55,307 nucleotides of DNA from Tannerellaceae bacterium (GCA_021201865.1 JAJQEE010000170.1:1-55307), one strand, 5' to 3'; counted from the first letter of the stretch, positions 41,387 to 51,779 are shown. Translations and numbers: made by a program. The notes: generated from the letters alone by a model not told the origin.

Positions 41387-41494
41387 AATTATTTCCTGCG
41401 CAGGCGGGGAACCAAACGAGTGTTATCTGTGTGCTAATTGATATTCATCTGTACAAAACCTGTTCAATATCCTGCACATGTGTAGAAAAAATAG

Positions 41495-41502
41495 TAAATT
41501 TG
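41495..41502 (+). promoter_or_regulatory. -7 box of glyA, copy in unit 1
   Basis: TAAATTTG matches TAnnTTTG, 68 bases before the start of the truncated glyA. The identical box occurs at 44283-44290 before intact glyA. Because unit 1 keeps it, the second sulfatase could be read from this promoter. Confidence 0.5.
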
Positions 41503-41570
41503 CAGTGATTTTCAGAGATTTCATATACTGGAATAGCTGAAGATTTTAGGAATAACCAATTTTACAGGTA

Positions 41571-42371
41571 ATGAAAAGAGACAACATCATTTTCGACATT
41601 ATTGAGAAAGAGAAGCAACGCCAGTTAAAAGGTATTGAGTTGATTGCTTCGGAAAACTTCGTAAGTGACCAGGTTATGGAAGCCATGGGTAGCTGTTTAA
41701 CTAACAAATACGCAGAAGGTTATCCGGGGAAACGCTATTATGGAGGTTGCGAAGTAGTGGATCAAAGTGAAACCATTGCGATTGACCGTTTGAAGCAGAT
41801 CTTTCAGGCAGAATGGGCCAATGTGCAACCCCACTCAGGAGCACAGGCAAACGCCGCTGTATTTTTAGCTGTTCTGAATCCGGGTGATACCTTCTTAGGG
41901 TTGAATCTGTCACACGGCGGACACCTTTCTCATGGATCTCCTGTAAACAGTTCAGGTATATTATATCATGCTACGGAATATAACGTAAAAGAAGATACAG
42001 GCCGTGTAGACTATGACCAGATGGAAGAAGTGGCACTTCGTGAGCGTCCGAAGCTGATCGTAGGTGGTGGTTCTGCCTATTCCCGTGACTGGGACTACAA
42101 ACGGATGCGTGAGATCGCAGACAAAGTAGGTGCCTTGTTGATGGTAGATATGGCTCACCCGGCCGGGTTAGTAGCAGCCGGTTTGCTCAACAACCCATTG
42201 GAATACGCACATATCGTCACTTCTACAACCCATAAGACCCTTCGTGGTCCACGTGGTGGTATCATCCTGTTAGGAAAAGACTTTAAAAACCCATGGGGTA
42301 AAACCACCCCGAAAGGAGAAGTTAGTTTGATCTCGTACGCCGGGGAGCAGATTATTACGTCGGGACCTTAA
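41571..42371 (+). pseudogene. glyA: Truncated glyA fused to susD 3' sequence
   Basis: Residues 1-251 are identical to intact glyA, including the PLP lysine K222 in [13 protein letters not shown]. The frame then crosses the duplication joint and reads 15 foreign residues ([15 protein letters not shown]) from an alternative frame of susD. The whole C-terminal domain (about 175 residues) is missing, so the product should be inactive or unstable. The promoter and 5' end are intact, so it is probably transcribed. Confidence 0.95.
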
Positions 42372-42521
42372 AAGCAGCAGGGAAAACCAACGCGGCCCCC
42401 CCGCCACATTCACTTTCCGATCCCACAACGGGAATTGGACCTGAATCCAAACCTCAGACAGAATCCGGACTGGATTAACTATTAATCCATCCTCCAAACA
42501 AACCATAAAAAACAGACAGAT

Positions 42522-44174
42522 ATGAAACCATTTATTTTACCATTGGCACTGGCTTCGGTGACGAGCCTGCAAGCTACCACAGACGCCCGGCAACCGAAAC
42601 CAAACATCATCCTGATCCTGGCAGATGATCTGGGCTATTCCGATCTGGGGTCTTATGGATCCGAGATCCAAACTCCGAATCTGGACAGATTAGCCAATCA
42701 GGGAATCCGCTTCCGGGAATTTTATAACAATTCGATCAGTGCGCCTACCCGGGCCTCTCTACTGACGGGTCAATACCAACACAAAGCCGGAGTAGGATAT
42801 TTTGCCAACGACCTCGGCCTTCCGGCCTATCAGGGATATATTAATCCGGAATCACTCACGCTGGGAGAAGTGCTGCAAACAGCGAATTATACCACCCTTC
42901 TGTCCGGGAAATGGCATGTCTCCGGTAAAGAGGTGAGCCTACCCTGGCAAAGAGGATTTGATCACAGCTTCTACGCAAACAATGGAAGTTATTTCGATCA
43001 GGGAGACTATCAGGAAGGAAGAAAAACACCTTATTATCTGGACGGAGAAGAACTCCTGCTGGAACCTGGCTCCTATTACGTAACCGACGAGATTACCAAC
43101 CAGGCGATCCGCTTCATCCAGCAAGAAAGCAAAGAAGAGAAACCCTTCTTCCTTTATCTATCCTACACCGCTCCTCACTGGCCATTGCATGCCTTACCGG
43201 AAGATATTGAAAAATATAAAGGGAAATATGACATCGGATGGGATCAGTTGCGGGAACGCCGTCTGGAAAAACAGAAAGAGTTGGGGATCATACCTGCTGA
43301 TTTTACCCCTTCCATAAAAAACAATGATATTCCGGAATGGGAACGTCTTTCCTATGATCAGAAACAATTATGGAGCCAACGCATGGAAGTATTCTCTGCC
43401 ATGGTGGACCGGATGGATCAGGGAATCGGTCACATTCTCCGGACACTGGAAGAGTTAAAGATCGATGATAACACATTGATCATATTCCTTTCAGATAACG
43501 GTGCACCAGCCGAAGACCTGATCAAATGGTATCACGGCGCCATACGCAATACAGGGCCTGTGGGTACGATCGGCTCTTTTGAATCACAAAGCAAAAACTG
43601 GTCCTATGCCTCCAATACTCCTTTCCGGGATTTCAAAGACTATCTGTATGAAGGTGGTATATGCACCCCTTTTATTGCCTGGTTACCGGGGAAAATACAG
43701 GCCGGCAGTATAGCAAAAGGGACCGGACATATTATAGACATCGCCCCCACCCTCTATGAATTAGCCGGAGTAAAATATCCTAAAAAATACAGTAACACCA
43801 CTCCTCACCCATTACCGGGCAAAAGCCTGCTTCCGGTATTGTTAGGCCAGCAGGATGAAGTAAACAGAAACGAGCCCCTTTTCTGGGAACGTGCCGGAAA
43901 CCGGGCAGTCAGATCCGGAAAATGGAAACTAACCTCCCATTATCCGGACTACACCTGGGAACTTTATGACCTGGAGGCAGACCGTGGCGAGACCAACAAC
44001 GTAGCCCGCCAGAACCACGAGATCGTCAGCCAGTTATCCACTCAGTATTTCGAGTGGGCCAAAGAAACCGGAGTCGTTGATTTCAGTACCCTCGAAGAAA
44101 AAGAACCGCCGATGATGAAAGAATTCCGGAAAAGCAAACTGCAGGATCCCATACAACCTATGTTTGCTTTCTGA
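42522..44174 (+). CDS. Family S1 sulfatase, copy 2
   Basis: This is identical in protein sequence to the first copy (550 residues, active-site SAPTR at 73-77). Unlike copy 1 it is not directly behind SusC/SusD: upstream are the truncated glyA with its promoter and a 161-base susD tail. It could therefore be expressed from the glyA promoter rather than the polysaccharide-utilisation promoter. Dosage gain is the immediate consequence if the duplication is real. Confidence 0.93.
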   Translation: MKPFILPLALASVTSLQATTDARQPKPNIILILADDLGYSDLGSYGSEIQTPNLDRLANQGIRFREFYNNSISAPTRASLLTGQYQHKAGVGYFANDLGLPAYQGYINPESLTLGEVLQTANYTTLLSGKWHVSGKEVSLPWQRGFDHSFYANNGSYFDQGDYQEGRKTPYYLDGEELLLEPGSYYVTDEITNQAIRFIQQESKEEKPFFLYLSYTAPHWPLHALPEDIEKYKGKYDIGWDQLRERRLEKQKELGIIPADFTPSIKNNDIPEWERLSYDQKQLWSQRMEVFSAMVDRMDQGIGHILRTLEELKIDDNTLIIFLSDNGAPAEDLIKWYHGAIRNTGPVGTIGSFESQSKNWSYASNTPFRDFKDYLYEGGICTPFIAWLPGKIQAGSIAKGTGHIIDIAPTLYELAGVKYPKKYSNTTPHPLPGKSLLPVLLGQQDEVNRNEPLFWERAGNRAVRSGKWKLTSHYPDYTWELYDLEADRGETNNVARQNHEIVSQLSTQYFEWAKETGVVDFSTLEEKEPPMMKEFRKSKLQDPIQPMFAF

Positions 44175-44282
44175 AATTATTTCCTGCGCAGGCGGGGAAC
44201 CAAACGAGTGTTATCTGTGTGCTAATTGATATTCATCTGTACAAAACCTGTTCAATATCCTGCACATGTGTAGAAAAAATAG

Positions 44283-44290
44283 TAAATTTG
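44283..44290 (+). promoter_or_regulatory. -7 box of intact glyA
   Basis: TAAATTTG matches TAnnTTTG, 68 bases before the glyA start codon. Confidence 0.5.
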
Positions 44291-44358
44291 CAGTGATTTT
44301 CAGAGATTTCATATACTGGAATAGCTGAAGATTTTAGGAATAACCAATTTTACAGGTA

Positions 44359-45639
44359 ATGAAAAGAGACAACATCATTTTCGACATTATTGAGAAAGAG
44401 AAGCAACGCCAGTTAAAAGGTATTGAGTTGATTGCTTCGGAAAACTTCGTAAGTGACCAGGTTATGGAAGCCATGGGTAGCTGTTTAACTAACAAATACG
44501 CAGAAGGTTATCCGGGGAAACGCTATTATGGAGGTTGCGAAGTAGTGGATCAAAGTGAAACCATTGCGATTGACCGTTTGAAGCAGATCTTTCAGGCAGA
44601 ATGGGCCAATGTGCAACCCCACTCAGGAGCACAGGCAAACGCCGCTGTATTTTTAGCTGTTCTGAATCCGGGTGATACCTTCTTAGGGTTGAATCTGTCA
44701 CACGGCGGACACCTTTCTCATGGATCTCCTGTAAACAGTTCAGGTATATTATATCATGCTACGGAATATAACGTAAAAGAAGATACAGGCCGTGTAGACT
44801 ATGACCAGATGGAAGAAGTGGCACTTCGTGAGCGTCCGAAGCTGATCGTAGGTGGTGGTTCTGCCTATTCCCGTGACTGGGACTACAAACGGATGCGTGA
44901 GATCGCAGACAAAGTAGGTGCCTTGTTGATGGTAGATATGGCTCACCCGGCCGGGTTAGTAGCAGCCGGTTTGCTCAACAACCCATTGGAATACGCACAT
45001 ATCGTCACTTCTACAACCCATAAGACCCTTCGTGGTCCACGTGGTGGTATCATCCTGTTAGGAAAAGACTTTAAAAACCCATGGGGTAAAACCACCCCGA
45101 AAGGAGAAGTTAAAATGATGTCCCAGCTATTAGACTCAGCCGTATTCCCGGGAATTCAGGGAGGACCGCTGGAGCATGTCATCGCAGCCAAAGCCGTTTC
45201 TTTCGGTGAAGCATTAGAACCGGAATATAAAACCTACCAGTCTCAGGTAAAAACAAACGCTGCTGCCCTGGCCCAGGCATTTATCGATAAAGGATATAAA
45301 ATTATCTCTGATGGTACAGACAACCATAGCATGCTGATTGACCTGCGCACTAAATTCCCTGACCTGACTGGTAAAGTAGCAGAAAAAGCATTGGTTGCCG
45401 CAGACATTACAGTGAATAAAAACATGGTTCCATTTGACAGCCGCTCTGCCTTCCAGACCTCCGGTATCCGTGTAGGTACCCCGGCAATCACCACCCGTGG
45501 AGCAAAAGAACCGTTAATGGGGGAGATCGTGGAACTGATGGACACCGTACTATCTGCTCCGGAAAATGAACAAACGATTGCTGCTGTTCGTGAAAAAGTA
45601 AACAGCATCATGAAAGAGTACCCTCTGTTCGCCTGGTAA
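44359..45639 (+). CDS. glyA: Serine hydroxymethyltransferase
   Basis: The 426-residue PLP enzyme interconverts serine and glycine with tetrahydrofolate. Visible: [41 protein letters not shown], and the PLP lysine K222 in [13 protein letters not shown]. The C-terminal domain contains [11 protein letters not shown]. It is complete and has its own promoter and terminator. Its 5' 60% lies in duplication unit 2. Confidence 0.97.
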   Translation: MKRDNIIFDIIEKEKQRQLKGIELIASENFVSDQVMEAMGSCLTNKYAEGYPGKRYYGGCEVVDQSETIAIDRLKQIFQAEWANVQPHSGAQANAAVFLAVLNPGDTFLGLNLSHGGHLSHGSPVNSSGILYHATEYNVKEDTGRVDYDQMEEVALRERPKLIVGGGSAYSRDWDYKRMREIADKVGALLMVDMAHPAGLVAAGLLNNPLEYAHIVTSTTHKTLRGPRGGIILLGKDFKNPWGKTTPKGEVKMMSQLLDSAVFPGIQGGPLEHVIAAKAVSFGEALEPEYKTYQSQVKTNAAALAQAFIDKGYKIISDGTDNHSMLIDLRTKFPDLTGKVAEKALVAADITVNKNMVPFDSRSAFQTSGIRVGTPAITTRGAKEPLMGEIVELMDTVLSAPENEQTIAAVREKVNSIMKEYPLFAW

Positions 45640-45658
45640 TTGAGGATCCATACACTAT

Positions 45659-45720
45659 CCCCTTCTGAAAAAACAACGGCTTGCCCAAAGAGCCCCGTAA
45701 TCTTTCAGAAGGGGATATTT
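45659..45720 (+). terminator. Intrinsic terminator of glyA
   Basis: CCCCTTCTGAAA pairs with TTTCAGAAGGGG across a 31-base loop, followed by ATATTTTT. It separates glyA from the hexosaminidase gene. Confidence 0.8.
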
Positions 45721-45769
45721 TTAACCTGCTATTTTCGTAAACAAACAATTCTATATTAAACATCTAAGC

Positions 45770-48124
45770 ATGAAAAAATTCTTTTCAATCTGTGCAGTCT
45801 CCGCAATGTTCCTCTTCACCTCCTGCGGTGAAGAACCGGCCAGGGAGATGTCTTATAACCAGGGCATCAACATTATTCCGGCGCCACTTAGTCTCACCCA
45901 ACAGGATGGAACTTTTAAACTAAACAAAAGTACAGCATTCTATGCTCCGGCTGCCGACGCTAAAACGGTAGCTGATTTCTTTACAGCCAAACTGAACCGT
46001 TCGACAGGCTATAGTCTGAAAACAGCGGACAAAGAAGGTAATAACACTATTTCCCTGCTTATTGACAACTCGCTGGACTTAAAAGAAGAAGGTTATACCT
46101 TAGATGTAACTGATCGGCAGGTCGTGATCAAAGCACCTACTGCAAGAGGACTTTTCTATGGTATGCAATCTTTTATGCAACTCCTACCGGCAGAAGTGGA
46201 AAGTCCTGTTAAAGTAAATGGGATCGCCTGGAATGCTCCGGCTGTATCTGTCCGGGATGAACCCCGTTTCGGTTACCGTGGCATTATGTTTGACGTCTGC
46301 CGCCATTTCATGACCGTAGACGAGATCAAAAAACAATTAGATGTACTGTCACTGTTCAAAATAAATATCATGCACTGGCACCTGACAGATGACCAGGGCT
46401 GGCGCATTGAGATCAAAAAATATCCCAAACTGACGGAAATCGGTTCCAGACGTATAGAAGGAGAAGGATTTGAATATGGTCCGTTTTTCTATACACAGGA
46501 AGAGGTAAAAGAAGTGGTTCAGTACGCAGCAGACCGGTTTATCACGGTGATCCCGGAGATTGAGGTGCCGGGTCATGAATTAGCAGCCATTGCCGCCTAT
46601 CCCGAATTATCCTGTTCCGGAGAACCTACCACTCCACGGATCGTATGGGGAGTAGAAGACATCGTATTATGTGCCGGGAAAGATGAAGTATTTGATTTCT
46701 TTGAAGATGTAATAGAAGAGGTGGCCGCCCTGTTCCCCAGTGAATATTTCCATATCGGCGGGGATGAATGTCCGAAAACAAGCTGGGAAAAATGTCCCCT
46801 TTGCCAGAAACGGATCAAAGAAGAAGGACTGCAAGGCGACAAAGAACATTCAGCCGAAGAGCGTCTGCAAAGCTACTTTGTGCAACGGATTGAAAAAACA
46901 GTCAATAAACTGGGTAAAAAAATGATCGGCTGGGATGAAATCCTCGAAGGTGGATTAGCCCCTACTGCCACAGTGATGTCATGGCAGGGAGAACAGGGAG
47001 GTATTGCCGCTGCCAGCATGGGACATGACGCGATCATGACCCCTGGAAGTAACGGGATGTATCTGGACCAATATGAAGGAGATTATAAAATAGATCCGGT
47101 AACGATCGGAGGATACACCACCATAGAGAAGGTATACGCCTACAACCCTACGCCTGATACATTAGTAAAGATCAGCAAGGAGAACCATATTTTAGGAGTA
47201 CAATGTAATATCTGGGCGGAATACATGTATGAACATGCCCTGCGTGAATATAAAGTATACCCCCGTATCCTGGCGCTTGCAGAGATCGGATGGACTGCAC
47301 TGGATAAAAAAGACTATAAAGACTTTGAACGCAGATTAGATAACGGACTGGTGCGTCTGGACGGACATGATATCAATTATTATATTCCGCTTCCGGAACA
47401 ACCGTTTGGTTCATCTGACCACGTAGCCTTTACGGACCAGGTAGAGGTTCAGTTCAAAACTTCCCGTCCGGTGAAAATGGTGTACACCTTAGACGGTACC
47501 GAACCGACTCAGCAATCCACCATGTATGAATCACCCCTCTCATTCAACGAATCAGGGACTATCAGGATCCGTTCCGTACTGCCTTCCGGTAAGATGAGTA
47601 AAGTCCGCACCATTGCAGTAGAAAAACAAACGTTAGCGCCTGCTGTGGAGGTGGCCCAAACAAAACCCGGTTTGAAAATGGATCTGGCAGACGGATACTT
47701 CCTGGAATCCTCACAGATCAAAAATATCACAGACTGGCATACATCCGTGATTAAAGAACTGAAAGAGATTCCGGCACAGGGACCGATTGACTGGGGTATT
47801 TCCATACGTGAATTCAGACCTTATGCAGCGATCGCGACCGGCTATGTAAATATTCCGGAAGACGGTGTCTACTTTGTCTCTTCAGACCATGAAGAAGTAT
47901 GGCTGGACGGTAAACTACTGATCGACAACAAAGGTGAAGTAAAACGTTTCTCCCGCAAAGACAGATCCGTAGCTCTGGCCAAAGGACTGCACGAATTTAA
48001 AGTGGTATACTTAGGACACATCATTGGAGGATGGCCTACCATCTGGAGCGACGGCCACGTAGCCCTGCGCCACGAATCAGCCGAAGAATTCCGGAATATC
48101 AGTGGAGATATGCTGTTCCATTAA
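45770..48124 (+). CDS. GH20 beta-N-acetylhexosaminidase lipoprotein
   Basis: The 784-residue protein has a lipoprotein signal (MFLFTSC, Cys 19) and a GH20b N-terminal domain (about 30-160). The catalytic barrel (about 165-515) has the D332-E333 pair in HIGGDECPKTSW. A chitobiase-type C-terminal beta domain (about 555-612, MVYTLDGTEP) and a PA14-like end domain (about 670-784, DGVYFVSSDHEEVWLDGKLLIDN) follow. It should remove terminal GlcNAc or GalNAc at the cell surface. With the sulfatase and SusC/SusD upstream it suggests mucin-type or glycosaminoglycan-derived substrates. Confidence 0.94.
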   Translation: MKKFFSICAVSAMFLFTSCGEEPAREMSYNQGINIIPAPLSLTQQDGTFKLNKSTAFYAPAADAKTVADFFTAKLNRSTGYSLKTADKEGNNTISLLIDNSLDLKEEGYTLDVTDRQVVIKAPTARGLFYGMQSFMQLLPAEVESPVKVNGIAWNAPAVSVRDEPRFGYRGIMFDVCRHFMTVDEIKKQLDVLSLFKINIMHWHLTDDQGWRIEIKKYPKLTEIGSRRIEGEGFEYGPFFYTQEEVKEVVQYAADRFITVIPEIEVPGHELAAIAAYPELSCSGEPTTPRIVWGVEDIVLCAGKDEVFDFFEDVIEEVAALFPSEYFHIGGDECPKTSWEKCPLCQKRIKEEGLQGDKEHSAEERLQSYFVQRIEKTVNKLGKKMIGWDEILEGGLAPTATVMSWQGEQGGIAAASMGHDAIMTPGSNGMYLDQYEGDYKIDPVTIGGYTTIEKVYAYNPTPDTLVKISKENHILGVQCNIWAEYMYEHALREYKVYPRILALAEIGWTALDKKDYKDFERRLDNGLVRLDGHDINYYIPLPEQPFGSSDHVAFTDQVEVQFKTSRPVKMVYTLDGTEPTQQSTMYESPLSFNESGTIRIRSVLPSGKMSKVRTIAVEKQTLAPAVEVAQTKPGLKMDLADGYFLESSQIKNITDWHTSVIKELKEIPAQGPIDWGISIREFRPYAAIATGYVNIPEDGVYFVSSDHEEVWLDGKLLIDNKGEVKRFSRKDRSVALAKGLHEFKVVYLGHIIGGWPTIWSDGHVALRHESAEEFRNISGDMLFH

Positions 48125-48149
48125 TTCAACCATCTATTTTTAATAATAT

Positions 48150-48183
48150 CAAAGGCTGTCCTTCATAAGTTGGACAGCCTTTG
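48150..48183. terminator. Bidirectional terminator between converging genes
   Basis: AAAGGCTGTCC pairs with GGACAGCCTTT around CTTCATAAGTT-like loop bases. It lies between the GH20 gene (+) and the glutamine amidotransferase gene (-). The T-runs are short. Confidence 0.75.
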
Positions 48184-48202
48184 ATGTTATTAAACCAGTT
48201 TC

Positions 48203-48895
48203 TTATATAGATAACATCCAGCGTGCTACCTGTAGGTCATGTATGACCGGAACTTCCAGACTGGCGTGCGTGGTGTCTTTTATTTGTTGGGGATGGTTTG
48301 AAATATCAATGACATGTTTCATATAGGGAACCGTATATTCCGGATGTCCCTGAAAGGTGAGGATGCGGGTACCCATCCGGAAAGCTTCATTCTCACAAAA
48401 GTCACTGGTAGCGATCCGCTCAGCGGCTTCCGGAAGTTGTACTACCTGATCATTGTGATTATACAATAAACAAAGGGTTCCATCCGGAAAAAACGGATCC
48501 GCCGACGGATGTACGATAGCGGAACTACGGGCTCCACCACCCCATCCCCGGGAAGCAGGTTCCACCCTACCACCCAATGCCTGGGCAATGATCTGATGTC
48601 CGAAACAGGTACCGGTCAACCGGGCATTCGATTCAGCAGCCCGTTGAATAAAGCGGATCATCTGATGGATCCACTCCTGATCCTCATAGGCACCGGCACG
48701 GCTTCCTGCAATGAGGTACAAATCGTCCCTGTTCAAAGAAACAGGTAGTTCTCCTTTCGGTACGTCATAGAGCTGGTAAACCAACCCCTTCTCTACCGCA
48801 TCGAACATCTGCATAAACAAGGAAGGAAAAGAGGGAACAAATTCAGGTAATAATCCCTCAAACCAATCACAAACCAAAATATGTATCTTCTTCAT
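48203..48895 (-). CDS. Class I glutamine amidotransferase-like protein
   Basis: The 230-residue protein from ATG 48895 (MKKIHILVCDWFEGLLP) has the amidotransferase nucleophile motif GTCFGHQIIAQALGG and the late FQGHPEY with the catalytic His and Glu positions. It resembles the stand-alone GMP-synthase-type amidotransferases. An upstream frame to 48919 adds MVAANPIF, which I do not include. No synthetase partner is adjacent, and the substrate is unknown. Confidence 0.85.
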   Translation of the reverse strand: MKKIHILVCDWFEGLLPEFVPSFPSLFMQMFDAVEKGLVYQLYDVPKGELPVSLNRDDLYLIAGSRAGAYEDQEWIHQMIRFIQRAAESNARLTGTCFGHQIIAQALGGRVEPASRGWGGGARSSAIVHPSADPFFPDGTLCLLYNHNDQVVQLPEAAERIATSDFCENEAFRMGTRILTFQGHPEYTVPYMKHVIDISNHPQQIKDTTHASLEVPVIHDLQVARWMLSI

Positions 48896-49134
48896 AAAAA
48901 TTGGATTTGCCGCCACCATTTCTGATCACAAAGATAGATTAAAAGCCCTATAAATAAAAATTTATCATTAAAAACAAACAGATAATATCTTTTTGAGAGA
49001 TGAAACAAAAAAAATAAAGGACCAGCGTTGACCGGAAGAGTCTATTAACCACTCAGTTTATTGGTTAAAATATCCGGAGATCTCCCAAAAGTAAAACAAG
49101 AAAATTAAAAAGTTACGATTTATAAGTAATGACC

Positions 49135-49595
49135 CCGGATGGGTGCCATGTGAATCACAGATCGGCCTTAGCTAATAACTCCGGGTAACATCCAGCTTAG
49201 CCAATAACCACGGGTACCACCCAGTCATGTCCGGAAGATTTTTGCCAAAGGTAATCTGTGTCCCTTAAGTCCTGAAAGGACGTCATATAATAGCCTGGGA
49301 TGCAAATCCCAGGTCAGGTATCAGGAGTCCATGGAGTGCTGTAAGCACGACACTGCATATACAAACCGATTGTTTCTATAAGAGGGGGTGTACTTACAGC
49401 ACACCCTCGGTAGGGATTTCTCTACCTGGGATTTGCATCCCAGGCTATTATATGACGTCCTTTCAGGACTTAAGAGACACAGATCACCCTTTGCCAATCA
49501 CCCTTCGAAAAATCTTCCGAAATCTTCCGAACAGGACTGGATTTCACCCGCGATTATTACCTAAGGCCGATCTACGATTCACACCCAAGCCCTTT
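49135..49595. repeat. Large palindromic repeat element, copy 2
   Basis: The 48896-49745 gap holds no supported gene. Most of it is a palindrome with arms of about 190 bases sharing GATCGGCCTTAG, CGGAAGATTTTT, TCCTGAAAGGACGTCATATA and CCTGGGATGCAAATCCCAGG. The left arm has a tandem copy of a 30-base motif (CTTAGC-AATAAC-CGGGTA). The right arm has a doubled CGGAAGATTT. The loop reads as the reverse complement of the loop of copy 1 at 2703-3057. The left arm ends in AT-rich sequence with nothing recognisable. Confidence 0.75.
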
Positions 49596-49745
49596 GGGCT
49601 TACAATCTGTAACTTTGTCAAAAAGGATATATACTGTTGAAACAACTTCGGGATTTTTTTATATTATTAAATGCTCCGGAAGAATCCCAAAAACCTGGTA
49701 CAAATCTATCTGATCCGTGTCCTCTGTGTGCCAACCCTTAGTCGG

Positions 49746-50507
49746 TTACTGTTTTTCAGTCAGGAATTTCCAGAAACGCCGGGGCATATGCTGGCGTTGA
49801 AGTTTGGGATTGATGCGCTCTTGGATGGTTAACGCATTAAAGTAGTTTTTCCAAAGCTCCTGAAACAGTTTTTCATCCTGTGCCATCAGATCTTCATTTA
49901 ATTTTCCTGTTAACAGATGGGTATCATCCGATAAAGTAATCTCCTCCACGGTTTTCAAATCATAATAATAACCATATTTCCGCTTCAGGTCATAAATGAT
50001 CCATTTCTGATAAGAAAAACGGTCCTTAAAAAAGGAAATGGCCAGCGGCAAAGCATTGTAAAGCGGAGAGACAGGCGCAAAGAAAATATCATCCGACGCC
50101 TTCTGGAAACGGACAAACTCCATCAGATAGTGCTTCTCTTTTCCTACTTTCTTCGCAATCTTTGCCACCTCCAGGACATCGTCATCCGCAAAATTCATCT
50201 CTATCGAACGGGGATGGTCAAACACTTTCCGGATATACCGGAAAATCAATTCATCACAGTCCGGAAGTTCAGACAACCAGACACACAACCACATATTACA
50301 GGCATATTTTGAGATTTTCTTCTGTACCGCACCCCACACCCGGTTCGACTTTTCCGGATCCGTGATCACCCGGTAAACCTCCTGCGTAAATAAGGGTTCC
50401 GGCTCCCCCTGCCCGATCAGTTGATCAGGAAAAGTTCTCCGGCTATATGCATCAAAGATTGCGGTCAGCAATCCTTCCAGGGTTCTGTCATAAATAAATA
50501 CCAACAT
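49746..50507 (-). CDS. TIGR03915-type putative DNA repair protein
   Basis: The 253-residue protein begins MLVFIYDRTLEGLLTAIFDAYSRRTFPD and contains HYLMEFVRFQKASDDIFFAPVSPLYNALP and RKYGYYYDLKTVEEITL, as in the TIGR03915/DUF4130 family. These occur with a radical SAM partner that is likewise encoded here, six bases upstream. The pair is thought to act on DNA (a base modification or a repair step), but the reaction is not established. Confidence 0.85.
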   Translation of the reverse strand: MLVFIYDRTLEGLLTAIFDAYSRRTFPDQLIGQGEPEPLFTQEVYRVITDPEKSNRVWGAVQKKISKYACNMWLCVWLSELPDCDELIFRYIRKVFDHPRSIEMNFADDDVLEVAKIAKKVGKEKHYLMEFVRFQKASDDIFFAPVSPLYNALPLAISFFKDRFSYQKWIIYDLKRKYGYYYDLKTVEEITLSDDTHLLTGKLNEDLMAQDEKLFQELWKNYFNALTIQERINPKLQRQHMPRRFWKFLTEKQ

Positions 50508-50513
50508 AGGCTT

Positions 50514-51779
50514 TTACTCTGGGAATAGAATAGATAACTGACGTTGATCCGGTTCTTTCTTACCACTCTTTTTCTGGGTCAGGAACTGCCTTATATAGTC
50601 CGGATGTACTTCGTTCACTGTAAAGTGTGGGAGTTCATTACAGGTAATAAAAAACCGGGCCTTTTTCATGACTACCCCAATCTTTTTTAACGTAGTCGCC
50701 GTGATCTTTCCATACCTGCGTGTAGCAATGATCAACTTAGCGGATTTCACTCCAATACCAGGTACCCGTAAGATCATCGCGTAATCAGCTTTATTCAGAT
50801 CCACAGGAAATTGATCCGGATGACGCAACGCCCAGGCTAATTTAGGATCTACTTCCAGATCCAGATTCGGATAGGAGTCATCCACGATCTCATTCGCCTG
50901 AAAACCATAAAAACGCATCAGCCAATCCGCCTGATACAAACGGTTCTCTCTCACCAAAGGAGCCTGCTTTAAAGCAGGAAGACGGGAATCATTTGCATTT
51001 ACCGGAATATAACCGGAATAATAGACCCGTTTGATACTGGGCCGCTTATATAAAGCCGTGGATAATTGCAGGATCTGTTTATCGGTTTCATTGGTTGCCC
51101 CGACGATCATCTGCGTACTCTGTCCGGCCGGAGCAAACCGGGGTGCATGCCGGAACACTTTGCGTTCTTCCCGGCTGGCTAACACACCCTGATGAATATA
51201 ACCCATCGGCTGGTAAATACTCTGATGATCTTTTTCCGGAGCCAGTAATTTCAGGTTATCCTCTACGGCAATCTCCAGATTGACACTTAAACGGTCTGCA
51301 TACAATCCGGCTTCGTTCACCAGTTCCCGGCTGGCTCCCGGAATACTCTTCATATGAATATAGCCGTTATACCGGTGGGTAGTACGGAGCTCCTTCAGCA
51401 CTCTCACCATTCGTTCCATGGTATAATCCGCACTATGGATCACACCAGAGCTAAGAAACAGTCCTTCAATATAATTTCTCCGGTAGAATTCAATCGTTAA
51501 TTCCACCAATTCATTTACGGTCATCGTAGTACGAGGGACATCATTACTGCGCCGGTTCACACAATAGGCGCAGTCGAACATACAATAGTTGGTCATCATG
51601 ATTTTCAGCAAAGACACACAGCGTCCGTCCTCCGTAAAGGAGTGACAAATCCCCCAGCCATGCGCACTACCGATCCCTCCCTTCTGACTCTTCCGGGTCG
51701 TACCACTGGAAGCACAGGAGACATCATACTTTGCCGACTCAGCCAGTATTTTCAGCTTATCCAAAATGCCCTCATTCAT
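50514..51779 (-). CDS. Putative DNA modification/repair radical SAM protein
   Basis: The 421-residue protein has the radical SAM cluster motif CMFDCAYC (C66, C70, C73), GLFLSSGV, and a C-terminal helix-hairpin-helix (DYAMILRVPGIGVKSAKLIIATRRYGKI) able to bind DNA. It matches TIGR03916, the usual partner of TIGR03915. It is first in the two-gene minus-strand operon, with six bases between the genes. The substrate is not known. Confidence 0.92.
   Translation of the reverse strand: MNEGILDKLKILAESAKYDVSCASSGTTRKSQKGGIGSAHGWGICHSFTEDGRCVSLLKIMMTNYCMFDCAYCVNRRSNDVPRTTMTVNELVELTIEFYRRNYIEGLFLSSGVIHSADYTMERMVRVLKELRTTHRYNGYIHMKSIPGASRELVNEAGLYADRLSVNLEIAVEDNLKLLAPEKDHQSIYQPMGYIHQGVLASREERKVFRHAPRFAPAGQSTQMIVGATNETDKQILQLSTALYKRPSIKRVYYSGYIPVNANDSRLPALKQAPLVRENRLYQADWLMRFYGFQANEIVDDSYPNLDLEVDPKLAWALRHPDQFPVDLNKADYAMILRVPGIGVKSAKLIIATRRYGKITATTLKKIGVVMKKARFFITCNELPHFTVNEVHPDYIRQFLTQKKSGKKEPDQRQLSILFPE

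Larger units (their letters stand above)
39537..42324 (+). repeat. Tandem duplication, unit 1 (2,788 bp)
   Basis: From the susD 3' end through the sulfatase to codon 251 of glyA, the sequence recurs with a constant offset of 2,788 bases. Offsets agree for the sulfatase start (39734/42522), the glyA start (41571/44359) and the C7 run (39608/42396). The two sulfatase proteins are identical. The join at 42324/42325 shows no shared bases between glyA (GAAGTTA|AAATG) and susD (CGCTG|GTTTGAT), so it is a blunt junction. Confidence 0.95.
42325..45112 (+). repeat. Tandem duplication, unit 2 (2,788 bp)
   Basis: This is the second direct copy, beginning within susD sequence (161 bases of the susD 3' end) and ending after codon 251 of the intact glyA. 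By eye no base difference from unit 1 was found, which indicates a very recent event or an assembly effect. Confidence 0.95.
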
